A stretch of 9,270 nucleotides of DNA from Verrucomicrobiales bacterium (GTDB lineage Bacteria; Verrucomicrobiota; Verrucomicrobiia; Verrucomicrobiales; V1-33). The position numbers and the translations under genes were made by a program. This document shows positions 1 to 6,388 of the stretch, in pieces. Under the pieces are notes generated by a model. That model did not search any database, had not been told where the DNA came from, and worked only from the letters and a program-made list of their open reading frames with translations. Location of the stretch: NCBI GenBank assembly GCA_023253575.1, contig JALRGB010000108.1:1-9270 (forward strand), given 5' to 3'. Each line of letters begins with the position of its first letter. The stretch's first letter is position 1.

Positions 1-2
1 CG

Positions 3-1325
3 ATCCCCGAAAGCAAATTCCTTTCAGCCGGTTACCTCCACGTCGGAGGAGCCCGCACCGCCCTGTTTAACTGGCTGTTCGCTCGCCATCACCAAGGCAC
101 CTTCATCCTCCGTATCGAGGACACCGATGCCGCCCGCAACACCCCCGAAGCCCTCGCCGCCATTTACGACGGCCTCCAGTGGCTCGGGATCGACTGGCAG
201 GAAGGCCCTGACGTTGGCGGCCCCTGCGGGCCGTACCTGCAAAGCCAACGCCACGACATCTACGCGCGTCACCTCGATACCCTGCTCGCCAGCGGCCAAG
301 CCTATGACGACAACGGCGCCATCCGCCTGCGCTCACCCAAAAAACGCGTTAGCTTCCACGACCAAATCATCGGCCCCATCAGCATCGACCGTAGTCAGGA
401 AAATGACACCGCCCTCCGCCGGTCCGACGGCAGCTACATCTTCCACTTCGTCAACGTCGTCGACGACATCGAAATGGGCATCACCCATGTGCTCCGGGGC
501 GAGGACCACGTCATGAATACCCCCAAACACATCGAAATCTTCGAGGCCTTGGGGGCCCCACTTCCCACTTTCGGCCATATGCCGCTCATCCTGAATATGG
601 ATGGATCCAAAATGAGCAAACGCGACCAAGGCTCCGCCGTCGGCTGGTATCAAGATCAAGGGTTCCTACCCGAGGCCGTGCGCAACTTCCTCTGCCTGCT
701 CGGATGGTCGCCCAAAGACGATCGCACCAAACTGCCCATCGAAGAAGTCACCACCCTTTTCGACTGGGATCACCTGAACCACTCGCCCGCCAAGTTTGAT
801 CTCGACAAGTGTCTCTGGCTTAATTCCCAATATCTTGCTGATCAGTCACCCGCCAACTTCGAGTCTCTGGCCCGCACCTATTTCACCCGCCATGGCCAAC
901 GGTGGGCTCACGAGCCGGAATCGCTTCTCCGCGACGCACTGGCCCTCGTCCAGCCCAAAGTCAAAAGCCTGCCTGAACTCGACGCCCACCTGACCATGCT
1001 GCTCGATGACCAGGCCCCCATCGAAGCCGAAGCCCGCGCCAAAGTCCTGGCCAAATCCGCCACCCTCGACCAGCTCGACGCCGTAGCCACCTCCCTCGCC
1101 ACCTACGAGGGCGCCTGGACCGCCGACACCATCAAACAAAACGTGCAAACCACTGCCGATACCCTCGGCGTCAAAATCGGCGCACTGCTGTTTCCCTTGC
1201 GCGTCGCCATCACCGGTGCCAGCCACGGCGTCGACCTCATGCCCGCCCTCGAATTAATCGGAAAAGCCACCACCATCGCCCGCTTGCAACAACGCCTCAC
1301 CGCACTGCGCCTCCCCTCCGCTTAA
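3..1325 (+). CDS. gltX: Glutamyl-tRNA synthetase, 5'-truncated
   Basis: This cytoplasmic class I aminoacyl-tRNA synthetase charges tRNA-Glu (or tRNA-Gln in organisms using the transamidation route) with glutamate, using ATP. The reading frame is open from base 3 and gives 440 residues up to TAA at 1323-1325. The HIGH-class motif GYLHVGGARTALFNWLFAR starts at base 30. It is followed by LRIEDTD and the GGPCGPYLQSQR segment. VLRGEDH comes next, then the ATP-loop motif SKMSKRDQG, whose KMSKR is encoded at 609-623. The C-terminal part, from about base 750, is helical and fits the anticodon-binding domain. Bacterial GltX is usually about 460-500 residues, so only a short N-terminus is missing. The first eight residues (IPESKFLS) do not match the near-invariant FAPSPTG expected before GYLHVGG, so the true gene probably begins outside this sequence and the end is chimeric. 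It converges with the desaturase gene. Family assignment is secure; the 5' end is not. Confidence 0.95.
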   Translation: MPESKFLSAGYLHVGGARTALFNWLFARHHQGTFILRIEDTDAARNTPEALAAIYDGLQWLGIDWQEGPDVGGPCGPYLQSQRHDIYARHLDTLLASGQAYDDNGAIRLRSPKKRVSFHDQIIGPISIDRSQENDTALRRSDGSYIFHFVNVVDDIEMGITHVLRGEDHVMNTPKHIEIFEALGAPLPTFGHMPLILNMDGSKMSKRDQGSAVGWYQDQGFLPEAVRNFLCLLGWSPKDDRTKLPIEEVTTLFDWDHLNHSPAKFDLDKCLWLNSQYLADQSPANFESLARTYFTRHGQRWAHEPESLLRDALALVQPKVKSLPELDAHLTMLLDDQAPIEAEARAKVLAKSATLDQLDAVATSLATYEGAWTADTIKQNVQTTADTLGVKIGALLFPLRVAITGASHGVDLMPALELIGKATTIARLQQRLTALRLPSA

Positions 1326-1355
1326 CCTAAAAAGGCGTCAAGACCTTTGACCCGT

Positions 1356-1373
1356 CGCGGCGAGCGTGCCGCG
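1356..1373. terminator. GC hairpin after gltX, weak terminator candidate
   Basis: CGCGGC (1356-1361) and GCCGCG (1368-1373) form a perfect 6-bp stem with a 6-nt loop, 30 bp after the gltX stop. No T-run follows on either strand, so classical intrinsic termination is doubtful. A role in 3'-end protection or bidirectional attenuation between convergent genes is possible. Confidence 0.3.
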
Positions 1374-1470
1374 GTAATTGTGGACTCGACAACACAAGAG
1401 CCACGCTTTCTTCCACCACCGCCGGGCGGGCTCACGGGCCACGCCCCAACGGCTCCACTTGTTGCGAGTA

Positions 1471-1490
1471 GGGCGCATCAATCCGCGCCC
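1471..1490. terminator. Second hairpin between gltX and desaturase
   Basis: GGGCGC (1471-1476) and GCGCCC (1485-1490) are perfect 6-bp arms around an 8-nt loop. The hairpin lies 22 bp beyond the desaturase stop on the minus strand, where a terminator for that gene would be expected. No T-run follows on the minus strand, so the call rests on position and structure only. Confidence 0.3.
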
Positions 1491-1511
1491 GCCGCTCATT
1501 TCAGAACAATC

Positions 1512-2360
1512 TTAGGCCATGCGCAGAGCCTTCGGTGGCTCTTTGATGTCACGAACGATGCGGAACCAACCGAGTACTTTGATCGCGTAGTACGTTGGAT
1601 CAAACTCCCACCATTTGAACCCTTGGCGCACGCAATGGGGATAGTGGTGGTGGTTGTTATGCCAACCTTCACCCAGAGTGAGGATAGCCATGATGAGAGA
1701 ATTTTTGCTGGACTCTCCAGTTTCAAAACGCCGACGCCCCAGAAGGTGGCAGAGTGAATTGATGCAGAACGTGGTGTGATAAAGAAACACCGTACTGACA
1801 CAGAAGGCCCAGAAGAGACCCATCCACCCGCCCAGCGCCAAGCAAGCGATGGCCAGCGTCAGCGGGGGAACAAAATGGTATTTATCCAACCAAACAAGTT
1901 CCGGATATTTCGTTAGGTCTTTGACGCGCTGGCCATCGTATTCGGAATATTCATCCGAAAGGATCCAGCCGACGTGAGCCCAGTAGAGACCATGTTGTTT
2001 CACCGAGTGCAGGTCTTCGGGTTCATCCGAGTGCTGATGGTGGTGACGGTGATTGGCCGCCCACCAGAGCGCCCCCTTTTGCGCAGCCATCCCACCGAGA
2101 TAAGCGAGGCAAAACTGGAAAAAGCGCGATGTCTTAAACGAGCGGTGGGAAAAATACCGATGGAAACCGCCAGTGATGCCGAACTTGCGAACGACAAAAA
2201 GTGCGAGTACCGCGAAAAGCATCCCCACGCTCGGAGGATACCAAGGAATAGCAATGACCGCTCCCAAAGCGGCGAAATGGAGAAGGAAGAAGAAGACAGA
2301 TCCAGGAGTGAAAACCACTCGCGGATTGCGATTTATACTTCGTTGGACTGCGGTTGACAT
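1512..2360 (-). CDS. Membrane fatty acid (acyl-CoA/lipid) delta-9-type desaturase
   Basis: This is an integral-membrane di-iron desaturase that inserts a double bond into acyl chains using O2 and an electron donor, tuning membrane fluidity. With the ATG at 2358-2360 the protein has 282 residues. The three histidine boxes that ligate the di-iron centre are present: HRYFSH (about 67-72), HRHHHQH (about 104-110) and HNNHHHYPH (about 234-242). The extra conserved NSLCH segment lies near 201-205. Hydrophobic stretches near 22-40, 46-60 and 165-195 fit two pairs of transmembrane helices with the boxes on the cytoplasmic side. A GTG four codons upstream (2370-2372) is an alternative start; neither start has a Shine-Dalgarno sequence. 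The chain has no fused cytochrome b5 or ferredoxin domain, so the donor must be a separate protein. The gene lies 85 bp downstream of uup on the same strand. Substrate (acyl-CoA, acyl-lipid) and exact position of desaturation cannot be read from sequence; the HRYFSH and HNNHHHYPH boxes favour the OLE1/DesC-like delta-9 group. Confidence 0.93.
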   Translation of the reverse strand: MSTAVQRSINRNPRVVFTPGSVFFFLLHFAALGAVIAIPWYPPSVGMLFAVLALFVVRKFGITGGFHRYFSHRSFKTSRFFQFCLAYLGGMAAQKGALWWAANHRHHHQHSDEPEDLHSVKQHGLYWAHVGWILSDEYSEYDGQRVKDLTKYPELVWLDKYHFVPPLTLAIACLALGGWMGLFWAFCVSTVFLYHTTFCINSLCHLLGRRRFETGESSKNSLIMAILTLGEGWHNNHHHYPHCVRQGFKWWEFDPTYYAIKVLGWFRIVRDIKEPPKALRMA

Positions 2361-2398
2361 GAGGGGAAACACTGACCCAAATCAACCATGATGCAAAT

Positions 2399-2430
2399 AG
2401 GTTTTGATTATCCCGAAGTCTTCAAAACCT
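2399..2430. promoter_or_regulatory. 9-bp perfect inverted repeat between uup and desaturase genes
   Basis: AGGTTTTGA (2399-2407) and TCAAAACCT (2422-2430) are exact reverse complements separated by 14 bases. The repeat lies in the 85-bp gap between the uup stop (2446) and the desaturase start (2360). It could be an operator for the desaturase gene, or an RNA hairpin acting as terminator or processing site after uup. The arms are AT-rich and no T-run follows on the minus strand, so an operator or processing site fits slightly better than an intrinsic terminator. The repeat is seen directly; its role is inferred. Confidence 0.45.
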
Positions 2431-2445
2431 GCCACCATCAGCCTC

Positions 2446-4356
2446 TCAACCGGCCCGCCCCGCACGAACTTCTTCCAGCTGCTCCCATCGCGCATACAAC
2501 GCCGCCACCGCCACCCGAGCCGCTGACGCTTCTCCCGCCAAACGGTCAAGCTCAAGAAAATGCTCGCGCTGGAAATCCGGGTCAGCCAGCCGCTCCTCCA
2601 TGGCCTCCGCCTCCGCCTCCGCTTGCAAAATAACCGCTTCCATCCCTTCCAGCTCCCGATCCTCTTTGTACGTCAACTTGCGGACGCGAAACGGCTTTTT
2701 CTCGTCCGTCACCACCCCGCCTCCACCCCCAACCAGCCCGGCCGCCACCGATCCATCCCACGCCGCTCGCGCCATCCGTTCTTTGCGCTTTTCCACGTAA
2801 TACGAAAAATTGCCAGGCTGAATAAAAACGCCGCCATCCTCAAACGCCAGCACCCGGTCACACACCCGGTCAAGGAAATATCGATCGTGACTCACCACTA
2901 AAATACATCCCCCAAAGTCCGCCAACGCCTCCTCCAACAGTCTCAGCGTCGGCAGGTCCAGATCATTGGTGGGCTCGTCAAGAATCAAAAAGTTGCCTCC
3001 CCGTTTCAGAACTTTGGCCAACATGAGGCGCCCACGCTCCCCCCCAGAAAGATTACCCACCCGGTCATTAATGCGGTCGTCCGTAAACAAAAACCGCCGC
3101 AAATATCCCCGCGCAGAAATCTTCTGGTCGCCGAAAAACACGATCTCCTCGTGATCCTTGATTTCATCAAGAACCGACTTCGAGTCATCCAACGCCACCC
3201 GCGTCTGGTCAATATAGTTAAAAACTGTGCGTTTACCAACGGTAGCCGTGCCCTCTTCCGGATCACGTCGCCCCAAACACATCTGCAACAACGTCGTCTT
3301 TCCCACCCCGTTGCGACCGACCACGCCAACACATTCGCCCGCTAGAAATTGGTGCGTCAACCCTCGGAAAAGCCAGCGGTCGCCGTAACGAGCGCCCGCA
3401 TTCTTCAAATCCACCACCGTGTTCCCCAGTCCCGGCGGCGGCGGAATCAACAGATCCAACTCCCGCTCCTCCGGCGGTGCCTCCAGTCCTTCCACCACAT
3501 AATAACTCGCCATGCGGTACTTCGACTTCGACCGCTGGGCCCGCACGCCGGCTCGCACCCACTCCAGCTCGCTGCGGAGAAACCGCTGCCGCCGCCGCTC
3601 CGTCTGCTCGTTGATTTGCTGCCGCAGAGCCTTGCTCTCCAAATACGCCGTGTAGTTCCCAGGATGCGAAAAACATTTGCCCTGGTCCACCTCCACCACC
3701 CGCGTCGCCAGACGATCGAGAAAATAACGGTCGTGCGTCACAAAAACAACCGCCCCTCGATAAGATCGAAGAAATTCTTCAAGCCAGCCAATCGACTCCG
3801 CATCCAAATGGTTCGTCGGCTCGTCCAACAACAATAAATCCGGCTGCGCCACAATCGCCCGAGCCAACGCCACCCGACGCTTCTCCCCACCAGAAAGCGG
3901 ACCCACTAACACCCCAGGAGGCGGCGCCGATAACGCGTTCAATACCGCCGTCAATCGCGTGTCAAAATTCCAGCCGTCAGCCGCCTCAATCAAATGCAGC
4001 AAATCACCCTGCTCCACATCCGACACATCCGGTTCTTCATACCGCCTCAACCATCCCACCAAGTCAGCCGCCCCCGCCTCCACATTGGCGCGAACCGTGG
4101 CCGCATCATCCAACGCAAATTCCTGTGGCAAATACCCAGCTCGCAACTGACGACGACGCGAAATCTCGCCCGAATCCGGTTTCTCCACGTCCGAAAGTAG
4201 CCGCAATAAAGATGTCTTGCCCGCCCCATTGCGTCCCACTAATCCCACTTTTTCCCCCTCCGACACAGCAATAGTGGCGCCATCAAGAACGCGCCTCAAC
4301 CCAAAGGCCAAGGCCAAATCTTTGCCGGAAATAAGTGCGGGACCCGTTGAACTCAT
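2446..4356 (-). CDS. uup: ABC-F family ATPase, Uup type
   Basis: This soluble protein of 636 residues has two ABC ATPase domains and no membrane segments. ABC-F proteins bind the ribosomal E site to rescue or tune translation; Uup is also linked to ribosome biogenesis and to precise excision of transposons in E. coli. In domain 1, Walker A is GRNGAGKT (41-48), the signature LSGGEKRR (154-161) and Walker B LLLLDEPTNHLD (174-185), with the switch His in THDR (207-210). A charged linker with QTERRRQRF follows (about 240-300), matching the P-site tRNA interaction motif. In domain 2, Walker A is GRNGVGKT (347-354), the signature LSGGERGR (436-443) and Walker B FLILDEPTNDLD (456-467), with SHDR at 489-492. 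A Gly-rich hinge (about 540-549) leads to a C-terminal coiled-coil region (about 555-632) beginning KKPFRVRKLTYKEDRELEGM, which is diagnostic of Uup rather than EttA. Both ATP sites look intact. It is 30 bp downstream of ppnP, suggesting co-transcription. No Shine-Dalgarno precedes the ATG. Confidence 0.95.
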   Translation of the reverse strand: MSSTGPALISGKDLALAFGLRRVLDGATIAVSEGEKVGLVGRNGAGKTSLLRLLSDVEKPDSGEISRRRQLRAGYLPQEFALDDAATVRANVEAGAADLVGWLRRYEEPDVSDVEQGDLLHLIEAADGWNFDTRLTAVLNALSAPPPGVLVGPLSGGEKRRVALARAIVAQPDLLLLDEPTNHLDAESIGWLEEFLRSYRGAVVFVTHDRYFLDRLATRVVEVDQGKCFSHPGNYTAYLESKALRQQINEQTERRRQRFLRSELEWVRAGVRAQRSKSKYRMASYYVVEGLEAPPEERELDLLIPPPPGLGNTVVDLKNAGARYGDRWLFRGLTHQFLAGECVGVVGRNGVGKTTLLQMCLGRRDPEEGTATVGKRTVFNYIDQTRVALDDSKSVLDEIKDHEEIVFFGDQKISARGYLRRFLFTDDRINDRVGNLSGGERGRLMLAKVLKRGGNFLILDEPTNDLDLPTLRLLEEALADFGGCILVVSHDRYFLDRVCDRVLAFEDGGVFIQPGNFSYYVEKRKERMARAAWDGSVAAGLVGGGGGVVTDEKKPFRVRKLTYKEDRELEGMEAVILQAEAEAEAMEERLADPDFQREHFLELDRLAGEASAARVAVAALYARWEQLEEVRAGRAG

Positions 4357-4386
4357 GCTAAAAATAAAAAAACCATCACTACCAAC

Positions 4387-4719
4387 TTAGGACACAAAAG
4401 AACACACGTATTCACACAACCCATCACTGACCACAATCGTGAAACCAGAGTGCGCCGACACCTCAAATGAAGATCCCGCTTCGTAAATTTCATCGTCCGC
4501 CTCCCCGTCGATCGTCACCGCACAGCTGCCAGCCACGATATCCATCACTTCGGCCGCATCCGTACCAAAATGATACGTGCCAGGGAAAATGATGCCCAAT
4601 GTTTTTTTGCTACCATCCTCGGCAAGGATGCTGTGACTGACAACACGGCCGTCAAAATAGACATTCGCTTTGGCGACAGCCGTGACGTTGGGGAATTGAA
4701 GTGGTTCAGGAGCATTCAT
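4387..4719 (-). CDS. ppnP: Pyrimidine/purine nucleoside phosphorylase PpnP (DUF1255)
   Basis: PpnP is a small cytoplasmic cupin-fold enzyme that phosphorolyses several purine and pyrimidine nucleosides to free base and pentose 1-phosphate, feeding salvage. This protein has 110 residues. The family pattern is clear: NVYFDGRVVSHSI near 19-31, then LGIIFPGTYHFGTDAAEVMDIVAG (about 41-64), then YEAGSSFEVSAHSGFTIVVSD (about 79-99), ending CEYVCSF. E. coli PpnP has 94 residues; the excess is an extra N-terminal stretch of about 15 residues (MNAPEPLQFPNVTAVA). The start is supported by a purine-rich GAGAGGAG directly abutting the ATG. It is the first gene of a minus-strand cluster with uup 30 bp downstream, and is divergent from the acetyltransferase gene at 4860. 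A functional link between PpnP and Uup is not established and may only reflect shared transcription. Confidence 0.92.
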   Translation of the reverse strand: MNAPEPLQFPNVTAVAKANVYFDGRVVSHSILAEDGSKKTLGIIFPGTYHFGTDAAEVMDIVAGSCAVTIDGEADDEIYEAGSSFEVSAHSGFTIVVSDGLCEYVCSFVS

Positions 4720-4727
4720 CTCCTCTC
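4720..4727 (-). promoter_or_regulatory. Purine-rich ribosome-binding site of ppnP, abutting the start
   Basis: Reading the minus strand, GAGAGGAG ends immediately before the ppnP ATG (4717-4719). The GGAG core lies 0 nt from the start codon, unusually close compared with the usual 5-9 nt. It is still the clearest Shine-Dalgarno-like element before any gene here. The close spacing could mean weak initiation, or only a chance purine run. Confidence 0.45.
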
Positions 4728-4748
4728 ACTGCGGTCGGGGGAAGCAGG

Positions 4749-4775
4749 TTTCAAGTTTGAAATTCGCCATTCAAG
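4749..4775. promoter_or_regulatory. TTTCAA-GT-TTGAAA palindrome and third half-site
   Basis: TTTCAA (4749-4754) and TTGAAA (4757-4762) form a perfect 6-2-6 palindrome in the 140-bp region between the divergent ppnP and acetyltransferase genes. A further TTCAAG at 4770-4775 repeats TTCAAG at 4750-4755 exactly 20 bp away, close to two helical turns. The arrangement fits binding by a dimeric regulator serving one or both divergent genes. No convincing -35/-10 pair was found beside it. Confidence 0.35.
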
Positions 4776-4810
4776 GATTGAGATGAACGTTGTCCCTCTG
4801 CCGATGGTTT

Positions 4811-4836
4811 CCCCGCATCCGCTTCACCCCGCATCC
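4811..4836. repeat. Short direct repeat CCCCGCATCC x2
   Basis: The 10-mer CCCCGCATCC occurs at 4811-4820 and again at 4827-4836, 16 bp apart, just upstream of the acetyltransferase start at 4860. It may be chance in C-rich sequence or a small duplication. No function is assigned. Confidence 0.4.
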
Positions 4837-4859
4837 TGACCCCCGTCTCATCCCGTCAC

Positions 4860-5354
4860 ATGCCCACCCCCCTCATCCGTCCAGCCGTCCCGTCCGACGC
4901 CGCTGCCATCAGCGCTATCTACAACCACTCGGTGCAATTTTCGACCGCCACCTACCAGGAACAACCGGAGTCCGTGCACGACCGACTGGCCTGGCTCGCC
5001 GCCCACGGACCAGCCCACCCAGTCCTCGTCGCAGAAATCGACGGCACCCTCGTCGGCTGGGCCTCACTCAGCCCGTTCCACCCGCGCAGCGCCTTCCGCC
5101 ATACCGTGGAAAGCTCCGTCTACATCAACGAAAACTTCCACCGCCGCGGCCTAGCCCGCCTCCTCATGACCCAATTGCTCGATCAGGCCCGCACCCTCGG
5201 ACACCACGTCGTGCTCGCCGTTATCTCGGCCGACCAAGACGCCTCACGACAACTCCACCACTCCTTGGGGTTCCAACCCGCCGGTCACCTGCACGAGGTC
5301 GGCCGCAAATTCGACCGATGGCTCGACCTCGTCACCATGGAGTTTCGACTGTAA
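4860..5354 (+). CDS. GNAT N-acetyltransferase, phosphinothricin/methionine-sulfoximine type (MnaT/Pat-like)
   Basis: This protein of 164 residues transfers acetyl from acetyl-CoA to an amino group of an amino-acid-like substrate. Members of the family (E. coli MnaT/YncA, Pat, Bar) acetylate L-methionine sulfoximine, methionine sulfone or phosphinothricin, all analogues that inhibit glutamine synthetase. Visible family features are IRPAVPSDAAAISAIYNHSV (6-25), FRHTVESSVYINENFHRRGL (79-98, containing the acetyl-CoA pyrophosphate loop), LHHSLGFQPAG (132-142) and the C-terminal GRKFDRWLDLVTMEFRL (148-164). The last segment closely parallels E. coli MnaT. Length is typical for the family. The start fits the conserved N-terminus, although no Shine-Dalgarno sequence precedes it. 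It is transcribed away from ppnP and is followed at 13 bp by a possible short ORF. True substrate is not determinable here; a housekeeping role on an endogenous amino acid is equally possible. Confidence 0.9.
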   Translation: MPTPLIRPAVPSDAAAISAIYNHSVQFSTATYQEQPESVHDRLAWLAAHGPAHPVLVAEIDGTLVGWASLSPFHPRSAFRHTVESSVYINENFHRRGLARLLMTQLLDQARTLGHHVVLAVISADQDASRQLHHSLGFQPAGHLHEVGRKFDRWLDLVTMEFRL

Positions 5355-5367
5355 ATCCATCCTCATT

Positions 5368-5526
5368 ATGTTCGTTTTACCCCTGCCTCATGGGAGTTTG
5401 GTTGTCGAATTTGTCAGCGAGGAAAACCACGGCGACGGCACCTCCACTGTCACCTGGCGCAGCACCGCCCCAATGTCCGCCACCCAGCTGCAAGCAATGA
5501 GGCTCAAAGCCGTTGCTCTCCCCTAA
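5368..5526 (+). CDS. Possible small hypothetical protein, 52 residues
   Basis: An ATG at 5368 opens a frame of 52 codons ending with TAA at 5524-5526. It lies 13 bp after the acetyltransferase stop and ends 10 bp before the convergent GNAT gene. The product begins MFVLPLPHGSLVVEFVSEE and continues with a Thr/Ser-rich stretch and an Ala/Leu-rich end. I do not recognise it. No signal peptide or membrane segment is evident. In favour of it being real, it fills the gap between two genes and uses codons like its neighbours. Against it, there is no Shine-Dalgarno and it is short enough to occur by chance. It could also be a remnant of a longer gene. Confidence 0.4.
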   Translation: MFVLPLPHGSLVVEFVSEENHGDGTSTVTWRSTAPMSATQLQAMRLKAVALP

Positions 5527-5536
5527 GCGCCGCAGA

Positions 5537-6121
5537 TCATCGCGGCGGGCGCACCATGGCAAACATCGGCGGCGACGCCCCGGCTTGTAAGGTGCCCGTC
5601 ACTTCAAATCCATACCGCCGGTACAGCGGCAGCGTTTCTTCGCTGGTGGCATCGAGGCAAGCCAGCGTACCCGTGCGGTCGAACTGCGCCACCGCATGAT
5701 CCAGAAGCGCTGAACCACAACCTTTGCGCTGATGAATGGGGTCAACCCCGATGAGAGGAGCATACCAGTGAGGCTCCGCGGGATGCAATGGCCCCATCAA
5801 CTCAAGCAGTGAAAATACGTCCGCCAGCTCCCGCTCGTGCACCGTGGTCTGCAAAATCCCAACCAATGCGTCTTCATCCGGTTCCACGCCAGGCGGAAGC
5901 CACAACGCCGCCGCCGGCATACCCTCCACCACATGCGCGCTGCCATGCACAAAAGCCCTCCCACCAAAAATCCTGCTGAACTCAGGCATGTGCGCCAAAA
6001 ATTGTACAGGGTCAGGATACATCCAACGCAACACCGGATCCGATACAAAAGCCATCGTCAGGCTGGCGATCACAGCCGACTCATCCCCGGCCACCGCCGG
6101 TCTCACTGCAAATGAATTCAT
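5537..6121 (-). CDS. GNAT family N-acetyltransferase, puromycin-acetyltransferase-like
   Basis: This is a GNAT-fold acetyltransferase of 194 residues counted from the ATG at 6119-6121. The N-terminal FAVRPAVAGDESAVIASLTMAF is typical of the fold's first strand and helix. The acetyl-CoA-binding segment is WYAPLIGVDPIHQRKGCGSAL, with the Q/R-x-x-G-x-G/A loop as QRKGCG. The C-terminal YRRYGFEVTGTL is the usual last motif. The order WY-L-x-x-IGV-x-P-x-HQRKG, then L-x-x-YRRYGFEV, then a short basic end resembles Streptomyces puromycin N-acetyltransferase and its many uncharacterised relatives. The substrate is unknown. An upstream in-frame ATG at 6194-6196 with a GAGG-like element would add 25 basic, Cys- and Arg-rich residues that do not look like GNAT sequence; I prefer the internal start. 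The gene converges with the 4860-5526 transcript and is divergent from glnII. Confidence 0.88.
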   Translation of the reverse strand: MNSFAVRPAVAGDESAVIASLTMAFVSDPVLRWMYPDPVQFLAHMPEFSRIFGGRAFVHGSAHVVEGMPAAALWLPPGVEPDEDALVGILQTTVHERELADVFSLLELMGPLHPAEPHWYAPLIGVDPIHQRKGCGSALLDHAVAQFDRTGTLACLDATSEETLPLYRRYGFEVTGTLQAGASPPMFAMVRPPR

Positions 6122-6275
6122 AATAATCAACCGCCGATCAAATCGTCGCGGCCCACACCCTGATCCACATCTGCCAAAAGTCGGCCGATTTTTCATCGCC
6201 CACCCTCACTCTTATACCCCAGCCGCCACCAGAAAAACCATCAAACGCCCCGACACATAGCAAATAGTCGGACAA

Positions 6276-6291
6276 TGGCACGAAACCTGCT
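6276..6291 (+). promoter_or_regulatory. Sigma-54 (RpoN) promoter of glnII
   Basis: TGGCACG (6276-6282), four bases, then CTGCT (6287-6291) match the sigma-54 consensus TGGCACG-N4-TTGCW with one mismatch. The invariant GG (6277-6278) and GC (6289-6290) are exactly 10 bp apart, as required. The predicted transcription start is near 6302, giving an untranslated leader of about 87 nt before the glnII ATG at 6389. Sigma-54 control through an NtrC-type activator is well known for glutamine synthetase genes including glnII. No clear NtrC palindrome was found upstream by eye. The leader also contains the 7-mer GAAATCC at 6360-6366 and 6369-6375. Confidence 0.75.
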
Positions 6292-6388
6292 TTAAATCTT
6301 CTCCCCTGTTCCGCAGCGATCTCATTTTATCCGTACTAAATGTGCTTGCCAGCGGACGGGAAATCCCCGAAATCCATCACCACCCATC

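Noticed and set aside
127..516. Ser/Thr/Pro-rich + strand ORF overlapping gltX
   Set aside because: It overlaps clear GltX coding sequence in another frame and has the low-complexity composition typical of shadow frames in GC-rich genes.
1347..1757. 136-codon + strand ORF across the gltX-desaturase gap
   Set aside because: Its second half is antisense to the C-terminus of the desaturase including the third histidine box, and the product resembles no family.
2600..2640. CCTCCGC triplet-like repeat run
   Set aside because: It is ordinary coding for an Ala-Glu helix stretch in the Uup coiled coil, not a separate repeat element.
4790..5500. 236-codon Arg/Pro-rich + strand ORF
   Set aside because: Frame-shifted shadow of the Pat-like acetyltransferase; composition is not protein-like.
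5528..5547. CGCCGC/GCGGCG hairpin between the convergent 5526 and 5537 gene ends as a terminator
   Set aside because: A 6-bp stem with an 8-nt loop exists, but no T-run follows on either strand and it overlaps the GNAT stop and codons, so it was not called.
6122..6196. 25-residue N-terminal extension of the puromycin-acetyltransferase-like GNAT
   Set aside because: The extra Arg/Cys-rich residues do not fit the GNAT fold, whose first strand begins just after the internal ATG; kept only as an alternative start.
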